DNA from: a virus
DNA: 35,630 nucleotides
IMG/VR virus record: IMGVR_UViG_3300048589_000228
Span: 1 to 35,630 of that record
Strand: one strand, 5' to 3'
The notes beneath the pieces are model-generated. The model made no database searches. It had not been told where the DNA came from and worked only from the letters and a program-made list of their open reading frames with translations. Below, in pieces: positions 21,855-28,186 of the stretch. Each line of letters begins with the position of its first letter. The stretch's first letter is position 1. The translations under genes were made by a program, and so were the position numbers.

Positions 21855-22189
21855 CGGAGGGCCGAGGCGTAGCAGGACTCGCAGCCGTGCTCGTCGACGC
21901 TCGTCCAGTAGTCGCGGGTGAGGCGCTCGCACTCGGCCCAGTCGCCGTCGTCGTCGACGTAGCCGAGGGACACGGCGACGCACCACATGACGTGGGTGCC
22001 GCCGTCGGCGTCCATCGACCCGGGGCGCAGCTCCCGGTACTCGGAGTCTGTGAGGACCGACTGAGTGCCGTCAGTATCCACTGCGACAGCGACCAGGTCG
22101 GAGCCTGCCTCAGTGCTGGCGGAGATGACTTCGGTGGTGACGACGATCTCGTCGGTGGAGTGGATGTTGGTGGTGGTCTCTGTTTCCAT
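21851..22189 (-). CDS. Hypothetical acidic protein, first gene after the strong promoter
   Basis: This 112-aa protein starts METETTTNIHSTDEIVVTTE and is Thr/Glu/Asp-rich. It continues with strands (DLVAVAVDTDGTQ), an HVMWCVAVSLGYVDDDGDW segment and Cys residues near the end (ECERL, GCESCYASALR). The acidic surface could mimic DNA or bind a basic partner; that is speculation. ATG 22189 coincides with the expected transcription start of the promoter at 22196-22223, so the message is probably leaderless. Confidence 0.75.
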   Translation of the reverse strand: METETTTNIHSTDEIVVTTEVISASTEAGSDLVAVAVDTDGTQSVLTDSEYRELRPGSMDADGGTHVMWCVAVSLGYVDDDGDWAECERLTRDYWTSVDEHGCESCYASALR

Positions 22190-22195
22190 GTCTCT

Positions 22196-22223
22196 ATTGT
22201 ACGCAATGGAGACAGGAAGTCAA
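22196..22223 (-). promoter_or_regulatory. Near-consensus sigma-70 promoter giving a leaderless mRNA
   Basis: On the minus strand TTGACT (22223-22218), a 16-nt spacer and TACAAT (22201-22196) each match 5 of 6 consensus bases. The start 7 nt downstream is the A of the ATG at 22189. It drives the 112-aa and HTH genes and lies just past the late terminator. It stands out sharply in very GC-rich DNA. Confidence 0.8.
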
Positions 22224-22258
22224 CCCTCCGGCCGAAAAAATCCCCCGAGAACGCGAAA

Positions 22259-22290
22259 GAGCCCTCCCACCCCGAAGGGCGGGAGGGCTC
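22259..22290 (-). terminator. Late-operon terminator
   Basis: A perfect 10-bp stem (GAGCCCTCCC at 22259-22268 with GGGAGGGCTC at 22281-22290), one A-C mismatch, 3 more pairs and a CGAA tetraloop. On the transcribed strand it is followed by TTCGCGTTC and, about 18 nt on, a run of six T. It closes the tail operon 70 bp after the sigma-like gene and insulates the promoter at 22196. Confidence 0.85.
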
Positions 22291-22360
22291 ACGCGGTCTC
22301 AACAGCAGGCGCCAGGCAGCGGGGAGAGGGTGGACCCGACAACCCGAGGAGACCACGAAC

Positions 22361-22813
22361 CTAGGCGACCTCACGCAACGCCGCGCAGTGATGCGACACC
22401 CGCGCCGCAGACACCCCACACACCTCCGCCACCCGCCACTTCGGCCACCCGGCTGCCAACAACCGGGCCACCATCTCGAGCCGCCCCGACAGCCCCCACG
22501 TCACCGCGGGGTCCACAAGGTCGGCAGGATCCGCAGCGGTCGGAGTGAGATGCTCCGACGCCTGCAACTGGCTGGCGGTGGCGACGTGCGCGGATTGGAT
22601 CCGACGACCACCCACCCGCCCGTACACGCGGCGCAAGTAGTCGATCGCCCCACGCCACGCTGCGTAGGTGCGGGCGCTCTCACGTCTCGCGGCGAGCGCC
22701 CGCATGAGCGCCTCCTGGCGGAGGTCGTCCGCGTCCGCAGGCCAGCGGCGGCACATGTCGCCGGTGACCCGGGCGACCATCTCCATCACCTCGGCGAGCT
22801 CGGCGTCGTCCAT
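22361..22813 (-). CDS. Small sigma-70-like protein
   Basis: This 150-aa protein resembles an ECF sigma factor in layout: a region 2-like half (DADDLRQEALMRALAARR, then AWRGAIDYLRRVYGRVGGRR) and a C-terminal region 4-like HTH (GWPKWRVAEVCGVSAARVSHH). The linker is short and the -10 recognition segment divergent. It is last in the tail operon (ATGA junction at 22813), an odd place for an early regulator. It might redirect RNA polymerase late in infection or be packaged/late-acting. It could also be a mere HTH protein using sigma-like folds. Confidence 0.68.
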   Translation of the reverse strand: MDDAELAEVMEMVARVTGDMCRRWPADADDLRQEALMRALAARRESARTYAAWRGAIDYLRRVYGRVGGRRIQSAHVATASQLQASEHLTPTAADPADLVDPAVTWGLSGRLEMVARLLAAGWPKWRVAEVCGVSAARVSHHCAALREVA

Positions 22814-23136
22814 CAGATGCTCGGCGCAGTGCCCGGAGGGTCGGAGAGGGACAGGCGGTAGACCGGCGACGCGTAGCGCGTGGATCCGTCGCCGGCCCAC
22901 ACAGTCACGTCGACCACCCCGGCGGTCCCGCACACCGTGTCGGTCAGGGTGACCGTGACCGTTCCGGTCGGACCATCGACAGCGCCGATGATCGACCCGG
23001 TGGCGCCGGTGGACATGTGCTCCCATGTCGCCTCTCCGTCCCAGCCGGTGAGGTCGATCACGTCGCCGTCGTCGTCGAGGAAGGTGTGGTCGATCGGGTC
23101 GGGGCGTTCCCCGGCCACGAGCGCAATGCGGAACAT
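22813..23136 (-). CDS. Small tail/baseplate protein (BppU N-terminus-like)
   Basis: This 107-aa all-beta protein (MFRIALVAGERPDPIDHTFLD, then VIDLTGWDGEATWEH, GTVTVTLTDTVCGTAGVVDVTVWAG) has the pattern of small Ig-like or BppU N-terminal domains that attach tail-tip adhesins. It follows the long fibre-like protein, sharing its boundary base at 23136. Assignment is by fold pattern and location. Confidence 0.62.
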   Translation of the reverse strand: MFRIALVAGERPDPIDHTFLDDDGDVIDLTGWDGEATWEHMSTGATGSIIGAVDGPTGTVTVTLTDTVCGTAGVVDVTVWAGDGSTRYASPVYRLSLSDPPGTAPSI

Positions 23137-24635
23137 CAGTTGTCGCCCTCCTCGCGTGCGGACTGGGACATGTCGGGCCGGCGCGCTGAGCGGCGGATCC
23201 GTCGGGCGGGGGCTGTGCCTACGGTGACGGTGCCGGTGCCGTGAGCCTCGGCGGAGGCGATGGCTGCGCCGACGATGAGGACACCCAGCACGACCTGGCC
23301 GAGCCCGTGTGCCTCACTGGAGGCCAGCGCGGTGCCGGTGAGGTTGACGGCGCCTGTGCTGATCGTCCCCGTACCGTGCGTCTCACTCGACGCCAGACCG
23401 GCGCCGACGATCTGGGCGGCACCGATCGTGACCGTCCCCGTGCCGTGCGCCTCCGCTGTCGCGAGCCCGGCGCCAACGATTGTGACACCGAGAGTGACGG
23501 TGCCAGTTCCGTGCGCCTCGGCCGACGCGAGCCCCGACCCGGCGAGGTTGACGGCGCCGACGCTGATGGCACCGGTCCCGTGCATCTCTGCGGACGCGAG
23601 CCCCGTGCCGTCGATGTTCTGGGTGCTGCTGGTGAGCGTGACCTCACCCGTGCCGTGAGCCTCGCTCGACGTGAGCCCCACGCCGGTGACGTTGACCAGA
23701 CCGGTCGCAACGGTGCCCGTCCCGTGGACCTCACCGGACGCCAGACCGGTGCCGGCGAGGTTGACGGCACCGACGCTGACCGTCCCAGTGCCGTGCGCCT
23801 CCGCGGATGCGAGCCCGGCGCCCGCGAGGTTGATGGCACCGGTGCCGATGACCCCCGTGCCGTGCGCCTCGGCCGATGCGAGCCCCGTCCCTGTGAGGTA
23901 CTGCGGTGTGATCGGGTTGATGTCCGGTGTCGGGATAGTGACCGTGACCGGGAGCCCGGCGTTCACCGCGGGGAAGAACGACTCGGGAAGCGACACCGCG
24001 ACGACAACCGCCGGGGCGAGGATCGGCGCCGAGTAGTCAAGGACCAGCAACGGCCGGTAGCCGGACGTCGACGACTCGACCGTGTGGCACCGCCAGTTCG
24101 ACGCGGTGACGTTATGGCCTTTGACGAGCACCGAGACGATCCGGTACGCGTCGTCGGCGGGGTCATAGTTGGCGTGGTCGACAACCGTCTGCACCAGGCT
24201 CGCGAAATCGGCCGTGTCGTAGGCCACGTCGTTCGTGCCCGAGCTCCCGTGATTCCAGGAGACCGGAGTGCCAGTCAGAGTGGAGCCGCCCCACCGGTCG
24301 AAAGGCGAGTCGGTGGAGGTGGTCGCACCGTCGGACGCGGCCCACGCTGTCGGGTTCGGGACGTTCTCGACGTTGATGTCCCCGCGAGGGTACGCGCCGG
24401 CGGTCCCACCCGACGCCTGAGTGAGCGTGAGATACGCGGCGTTGATCGTCACCCCAGCGGGCGCGTCGATCAAAAACCGGAACCCGACCACCGCCCGATA
24501 CGCCGCGTTCGTGTGCGAGAAGACGTTGCCATAGGTGGCCGTGTGGGAGTAGGCGGTGCCCGAGGTCGCTTCGTGAGCGTCGCCTTTGTGACGCTCCGAA
24601 CCCGGCGCGTAGACCGAGAACTGATGCTCACTCAT
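23136..24635 (-). CDS. Tail fibre/adhesin with ten 23-residue repeats
   Basis: This 499-aa protein has an N-terminal jelly-roll-like carbohydrate-binding domain of about 200 residues (AYRAVVGFRFLIDAPAGVTI, SFASLVQTVVDHA-like helix, GYRPLLVLDYS), a bridge, and ten repeats of GLASAEAHGTGTV plus about 10 strand residues (VSVGAVNLAG). The last 23 residues are very basic (ARRIRRSARRP). Repeats of the form G-x-x-S-x-E-A-x-G are familiar from many phage structural proteins and probably build a rigid beta-shaft. ATGA overlap with the SGNH gene. It is likely a host-binding fibre. Confidence 0.78.
   Translation of the reverse strand: MSEHQFSVYAPGSERHKGDAHEATSGTAYSHTATYGNVFSHTNAAYRAVVGFRFLIDAPAGVTINAAYLTLTQASGGTAGAYPRGDINVENVPNPTAWAASDGATTSTDSPFDRWGGSTLTGTPVSWNHGSSGTNDVAYDTADFASLVQTVVDHANYDPADDAYRIVSVLVKGHNVTASNWRCHTVESSTSGYRPLLVLDYSAPILAPAVVVAVSLPESFFPAVNAGLPVTVTIPTPDINPITPQYLTGTGLASAEAHGTGVIGTGAINLAGAGLASAEAHGTGTVSVGAVNLAGTGLASGEVHGTGTVATGLVNVTGVGLTSSEAHGTGEVTLTSSTQNIDGTGLASAEMHGTGAISVGAVNLAGSGLASAEAHGTGTVTLGVTIVGAGLATAEAHGTGTVTIGAAQIVGAGLASSETHGTGTISTGAVNLTGTALASSEAHGLGQVVLGVLIVGAAIASAEAHGTGTVTVGTAPARRIRRSARRPDMSQSAREEGDN
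23208..23900 (-). repeat. Ten tandem ~69-bp repeats in the fibre gene
   Basis: Each unit encodes about 23 residues and contains a constant AGCSAGGCBCACGG-like core (plus-strand CCGTGCGCCTC). Units differ more from one another than in the pentapeptide array, so this is an older expansion. One unit is lengthened by 2-3 codons (TSSTQNIDG). Confidence 0.9.
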
Positions 24636-25492
24636 GGGCGCATCAGTCCGACCGTGTTGCCGCGCCGACCCCAGCGTGCGACGAACAGCTCGACCCCGGC
24701 AGGAGTGAGATGCACCCCGTCACTCGACCAGTTGTTCGCCGAACCAGGCGAAGCGAGCAGCCCCGCGAACCCCATCGACACGTTGATGACCGGAATACCG
24801 TTCGGCTGCAAATACCCCGACCCGCCGCCTGCGCCGACAGCCCCGGCGGCGTTGATCGCCGCCTCGTGATAGGCGGAACGTGTCACCGCCTCGTTCGGGA
24901 AGGTGAGACCCCCTGAGCCATCCCACACCCACGCGAGCATCACAAACTTGCGAGCAACGTGCGTCCACTCCGATAGGCGGTCCTCCATGTTCGCCTGAAA
25001 TGTCGCCGGCGAGTCGGCCTCCGCTACGTCGTTAGTCACGAACTGGACGAACAGCCAATCGATCGGATCATCCCAATCCGTGCCGACCGTCGCGTACGTC
25101 GCGTCGGCAGTGAACTCGCCGGCGGTGTCACCCGGCGCCGACAGCAGATGGTGCACGACGTCGTAGTTCGCTGCGAGCGCCCGGCAGTTGGCGCGCAAGT
25201 CGTCACGGTCCGGGTAGGTCCCCGAGTGGATCGTTGCTTCCGCGTTGATCGTCCCGTCCCGCGTCCAGCCTCGCGGATAGTACGCGGGTGCGGTGGAGGT
25301 CGCGTCGGTGAAGTAGCCCTGACCGAACCGGAGCACGCCGCGGGTGCATAGAGCGCGGGCCATGCGATCCCCGAGCCGCGTCCAATTAGACCCGGACGCA
25401 GTCCCCGCAGAGGTCATCGAATCGCCGACCCACACCATGTGCTTCTGCCCGGCTGCGGTGCCGGGATCGTGGCGGAGATGCAGACGCGCCAT
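24632..25492 (-). CDS. SGNH/GDSL-type hydrolase in the tail module
   Basis: This 286-aa protein has block I VWVGDSMTSAG with nucleophile Ser25, a block III Asn in FVTNDVAEAD, and block V SSDGVHLTPAG with Asp258 and His261, the SGNH catalytic set. The fold probably removes O-acetyl or other ester groups from sugars. Being in the tail genes between two adhesin-type proteins it is likely virion-borne and acts on the host envelope or capsule during adsorption. ATG 25492 has a GGGGG ribosome site. A longer GTG start at 25564 would overlap the previous gene and is rejected. Confidence 0.87.
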   Translation of the reverse strand: MARLHLRHDPGTAAGQKHMVWVGDSMTSAGTASGSNWTRLGDRMARALCTRGVLRFGQGYFTDATSTAPAYYPRGWTRDGTINAEATIHSGTYPDRDDLRANCRALAANYDVVHHLLSAPGDTAGEFTADATYATVGTDWDDPIDWLFVQFVTNDVAEADSPATFQANMEDRLSEWTHVARKFVMLAWVWDGSGGLTFPNEAVTRSAYHEAAINAAGAVGAGGGSGYLQPNGIPVINVSMGFAGLLASPGSANNWSSDGVHLTPAGVELFVARWGRRGNTVGLMRP

Positions 25493-25505
25493 AGGTCGGC
25501 CCCCG

Positions 25506-25994
25506 TCAGTAGGTGAAGGACAGGATGCCGTCGGTCGGATCCCACTCAACCTCGAACTCACCACCGTCGAACGAGAAGTCGGAGCCGAAGTTGATGAACA
25601 CGATCGGGCGCGTGTACGCCGAGCCGTTGTGATGACAGACGAGCAGACCGCGGGCCGAACCGGACCCGGAGAGCCCCGACCACAGCAGCGACGCAGCGCC
25701 GTCGGTCCACACCACCTGCCGCGACCCGGACGCCGACGAGACGATCGGATCGGTCAGATAGCCGGGCGTGCCACCACCGGCGGTGTAACCGGTCCAAGCG
25801 ATCTCATTCGCGTTCCACGGTGACGTCCCGTAGGCAGCGGTCGTGGTCTCTTCGTCGACCGTGCCGGACCACGAGTCCGTCCACAACGACGACCGGTAGC
25901 GGCCGTCGGTCGTCTCGTCCAACGTGAGCGACAGATCACCGGTGAGGATGTCCGCCAACGTCTTGCCGGCCAGAAACGAATCGGGGAGCGCCAT
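25506..25994 (-). CDS. Minor tail protein, beta-rich
   Basis: This 162-aa protein begins MALPDSFLAGKTLADILTGD, then a strand-rich region with many Ser/Thr/Gly (SASGSRQVVWTDGAASLLW) and ends DGGEFEVEWDPTDGILSFTY. The pattern matches structural proteins that follow the lysis genes in actinophage tail modules. No catalytic motif. It starts 2 nt after the previous stop. Confidence 0.7.
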   Translation of the reverse strand: MALPDSFLAGKTLADILTGDLSLTLDETTDGRYRSSLWTDSWSGTVDEETTTAAYGTSPWNANEIAWTGYTAGGGTPGYLTDPIVSSASGSRQVVWTDGAASLLWSGLSGSGSARGLLVCHHNGSAYTRPIVFINFGSDFSFDGGEFEVEWDPTDGILSFTY

Positions 25995-25995
25995 G

Positions 25996-26229
25996 TCATC
26001 GCCGCCTTTCCGCGCGCACCGTCCGAGCGCGCACCTTCGCTGACACCCGCCCGTCCGGGTGGTGGATCTGCACACCGGCCGGCCGGCCGTCGTCCTCATG
26101 CGGGACCGTGACGACCTTCGCCCCGTCGGAGCGCACCGTCGGCCGCGGGATCCGCATGCCCTGCCCGGAGAACCCGACGGACTGGAGAGCGTCGCGGTCG
26201 ATGACCCGACCCGCCCCGTCGAAGATCAC
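25996..26229 (-). CDS. Small hypothetical protein in the tail module
   Basis: This 77-aa protein, GTG start at 26229 overlapping the previous stop (GTGA), reads MIFDGAGRVIDRDALQSVGF and ends basic (KVRARTVRAERRR). It could be an adaptor between adhesin proteins. Nothing identifies a family. Confidence 0.65.
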   Translation of the reverse strand: MIFDGAGRVIDRDALQSVGFSGQGMRIPRPTVRSDGAKVVTVPHEDDGRPAGVQIHHPDGRVSAKVRARTVRAERRR

Positions 26230-26654
26230 AGCTTGAAGATCTTGTTCGTGCCGGAGTCGGGCGTGAACGTGATCTGCCCGCCGTTCGGGGTCACGGGCAG
26301 GTTCGTGGCGGTGTCGATCCAGTCGATGAGCCTCTGCGCCGACGCTGCGACGTCACCGCCACCGGTCACAGCGGAGGACTGAAAGAGGATGATTCCGGTG
26401 CACGCCGCGCCGGACGCGACGTTCCCGAAATCCCACACCCCCGAGTTGGCGATGCCGTTGGTGACCGCCTTGGACGAGATGGCGGAGCTCGTGGCGACGA
26501 GTGTGCCGCCGGCGCCGGTCACCTCGGACACGAACTTGTGCGCAGCCGAGAACGTGTAGCCGCGCACGAGCGCGGCCTTGATGACGGCCGTATCGAAGTC
26601 GATCTCACCGGCGAGGAACCCCTCCCGGCCCGGATCGAACAGTGCGTTTGCCAT
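26226..26654 (-). CDS. Minor tail/adhesin protein
   Basis: This 142-aa protein starts MANALFDPGREGFLAGEIDF with DTAVIKAALVRGYTFSAAHK, a start seen in tail-tip proteins of actinophages, then a beta-rich body and the end PNGGQITFTPDSG. A clear AGGAGAG ribosome site precedes ATG 26654. It lies just after the holin and a hairpin, so it may be separately expressed. Confidence 0.72.
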   Translation of the reverse strand: MANALFDPGREGFLAGEIDFDTAVIKAALVRGYTFSAAHKFVSEVTGAGGTLVATSSAISSKAVTNGIANSGVWDFGNVASGAACTGIILFQSSAVTGGGDVAASAQRLIDWIDTATNLPVTPNGGQITFTPDSGTNKIFKL

Positions 26655-26695
26655 GAGTGGCTCTCCTGGTTTGGGTTGAAAGGGGGAACGCGAAG

Positions 26696-26722
26696 CGGCC
26701 CCACCCGCAGGGGGCAGGGCCG
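26696..26722 (-). terminator. Hairpin between holin and adhesin genes
   Basis: CGGCCC (26696-26701) pairs with GGGCCG (26717-26722), followed inward by a CA/CA mismatch and 3 more G-C pairs. On the transcribed strand it is followed by TTCGCGTTCCCCC, sharing TTCGCGTTC with the terminator at 22259. It probably trims transcription between the lysis genes and the second tail block. Confidence 0.6.
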
Positions 26723-26746
26723 GTCAGTTGACGGGGGTGAGCGGGG

Positions 26747-26926
26747 TCAGTCGGGGGTGGTGGAGGTGTTCGCTGTGGCGAGCCCGAGGCCGAGCGTCGC
26801 GGCGGCGACACCGAGCCACGCGGCAGCGGTGTTCTCGTCGAGCACCCCGTAGCCGACGAGGATGGGCACGAGAGCGACGAGCACCCGGTAGACCCAGGCT
26901 CGTTCGGTGGCGGTTGGCATGCGCAT
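26747..26926 (-). CDS. Holin, two transmembrane helices
   Basis: This 59-aa protein (MRMPTATERAWVYRVLVALV) has helices at VYRVLVALVPILVGYGVL and AAAWLGVAAATLGLGLAT, separated by the short DEN turn, and a short polar C-terminus (ANTSTTPD). Size, the R-x-W-x-Y-R-V-L-V-A-L start and place right after the lysin match actinophage holins. A GTG at 26932 overlaps the lysin stop and could be an alternative start, giving a dual-start protein typical of holins. Confidence 0.85.
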   Translation of the reverse strand: MRMPTATERAWVYRVLVALVPILVGYGVLDENTAAAWLGVAAATLGLGLATANTSTTPD

Positions 26927-26928
26927 GG

Positions 26929-27369
26929 TCACGCTCCTGCGAAGATGGCGAACCAACGCCGGAGCGCCGGCGTGTCGGGCCGGTCGGCCATGTCGACGGT
27001 CATCCCGATGTGCACGTGGTCCCGGTGAGGGTTGGACCCGTGGTAGGCGACGGTCCCCTTCTCTCTGGTCCATCGCTTCCGGTCGTGGATCACCTCGGCG
27101 ACACCGAGCGCGTCGGCCGCCCGGATCACCCGCAGCGCGATCTCCCAGCCGACGGGGTCCCCCACGGGGACCATGAGGTCGAGCGCCCGGCCGACCGCGT
27201 GCAGACTCCACGATGTGCCACCGCGGATCGGCCGCCGGTTGTAGATCCCGCCCGAGGTCACGCCCCGGCCGTGGAACATCCAGACGAGCACGTCATGCAG
27301 CGCACGGGTGCCCGGGCGAGGTCCGGTGTGGGCGCGCAACTCGGCGCGCGAAACGCTCTGGTAGGCCAT
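26929..27369 (-). CDS. Endolysin, M15-type peptidase
   Basis: This 146-aa protein has the zinc-peptidase motif SLHAVGRALD (H57, D64) and HRDHVHIGM (H118, H120), the hedgehog/D-Ala-D-Ala carboxypeptidase fold, which cuts peptidoglycan cross-links or stems. There is no signal peptide, so it needs the holin encoded directly downstream. An AAGGGGAG ribosome site lies 9 nt ahead of ATG 27369. It has no separate cell-wall-binding domain, so it is a single-domain lysin. An alternative reading is a virion peptidase, but the neighbouring holin favours lysis. Confidence 0.87.
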   Translation of the reverse strand: MAYQSVSRAELRAHTGPRPGTRALHDVLVWMFHGRGVTSGGIYNRRPIRGGTSWSLHAVGRALDLMVPVGDPVGWEIALRVIRAADALGVAEVIHDRKRWTREKGTVAYHGSNPHRDHVHIGMTVDMADRPDTPALRRWFAIFAGA

Positions 27370-27395
27370 TCGCTTGCTCCCCTTGGGTCAGGTCG

Positions 27396-27635
27396 TCAGG
27401 CGGCGTCGCGCTCGCCGATACCGAGGTGGTGTTCGATCTTCTCGACGCGTCGCCACAGCGGCGGCGTGTCACCGTTCGGGCCGAGGTGGTGTCGTGTCGC
27501 CTCGACAACCTGCCGGCGGATCCACCGACCGAACCCGCCAGTGATCCGCTCGAACAAGGTCATCAGCCCGACGCCCGCAGCGGCGACGGCGGCCACAGCG
27601 CCGACGATCTCCACGAACGACATGGCGGCGATCAT
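27396..27635 (-). CDS. Small membrane protein before the lysin
   Basis: This 79-aa protein has one transmembrane helix (IVGAVAAVAAAGVGLMTLF) followed by a basic helix and a C-terminal WRRVEKIEHHLGIGERD. Similar small N-anchored proteins sit beside lysis genes in actinophages and may act in lysis or as minor tail parts. ATG 27635 overlaps the stop of the upstream gene (ATGA). Confidence 0.72.
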   Translation of the reverse strand: MIAAMSFVEIVGAVAAVAAAGVGLMTLFERITGGFGRWIRRQVVEATRHHLGPNGDTPPLWRRVEKIEHHLGIGERDAA

Positions 27636-28186
27636 GCCCACGACACCAGACGGGCTGACAGGAAGTTGAGGACGTTCGCCTGGACGTCCAGGTCGCTGCC
27701 CTTCGTGTGGTAGACGCGCAACTCCACGTACTCCCCCGCGGCCAGCGCCACCTCACACGAGAGGTTCACCACGGTGACATCCCCCGAGGTGATCGGCGCC
27801 CGGCAGTCCATGGCGAGGTACGTCGCCGCCCCCTTCTTGATGGACGTGATGCGCATCCCCGTCGAGTCGGCCGCCCAGACCACCGATCCGTTCAGGCTGT
27901 AGCGCCCCCCGAACCCCGTGGGGATCGTGATCCTCGACGTGTTAGAGGACATCGAGTGGAAAGCGTCGGTGTCCCAATTCTCGACGGCGTCCCCCGTACC
28001 AAACGTGATGGCAGTCTCAGTAGCGGTCGTGATCGTCTGCGCTGCCCCACTACGCACCACTCGCACACCCGGCGGATTCGCCAGGCTCACGATGTCGTCG
28101 CGAACCGTGTCACCCCACGTCGCGGGGGGCTTCCCTCCGGCCGCCGGATTGTGGATCGTCTGCGGGTCGACGTACACGGTGGTCAC
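27632..28186 (-). CDS. C1q-like tail-tip protein
   Basis: This 184-aa protein, GTG start at 28186, has an N-terminal linker and a jelly-roll of the C1q/TNF type from about residue 50: AITFGTGDAVENWDTDAFH, GGRYSLNGSVVWAADS, YVELRVYHTKGS. Such domains trimerise at tail tips and bind host polymers. It starts right after the Tal-like gene with no gap. Confidence 0.78.
   Translation of the reverse strand: MTTVYVDPQTIHNPAAGGKPPATWGDTVRDDIVSLANPPGVRVVRSGAAQTITTATETAITFGTGDAVENWDTDAFHSMSSNTSRITIPTGFGGRYSLNGSVVWAADSTGMRITSIKKGAATYLAMDCRAPITSGDVTVVNLSCEVALAAGEYVELRVYHTKGSDLDVQANVLNFLSARLVSWA

Noticed and set aside
23241-24869. 542-residue plus-strand frame over the fibre gene
   Set aside because: Its repeats mirror the minus-strand 23-residue repeats and it shows no recognisable protein pattern.
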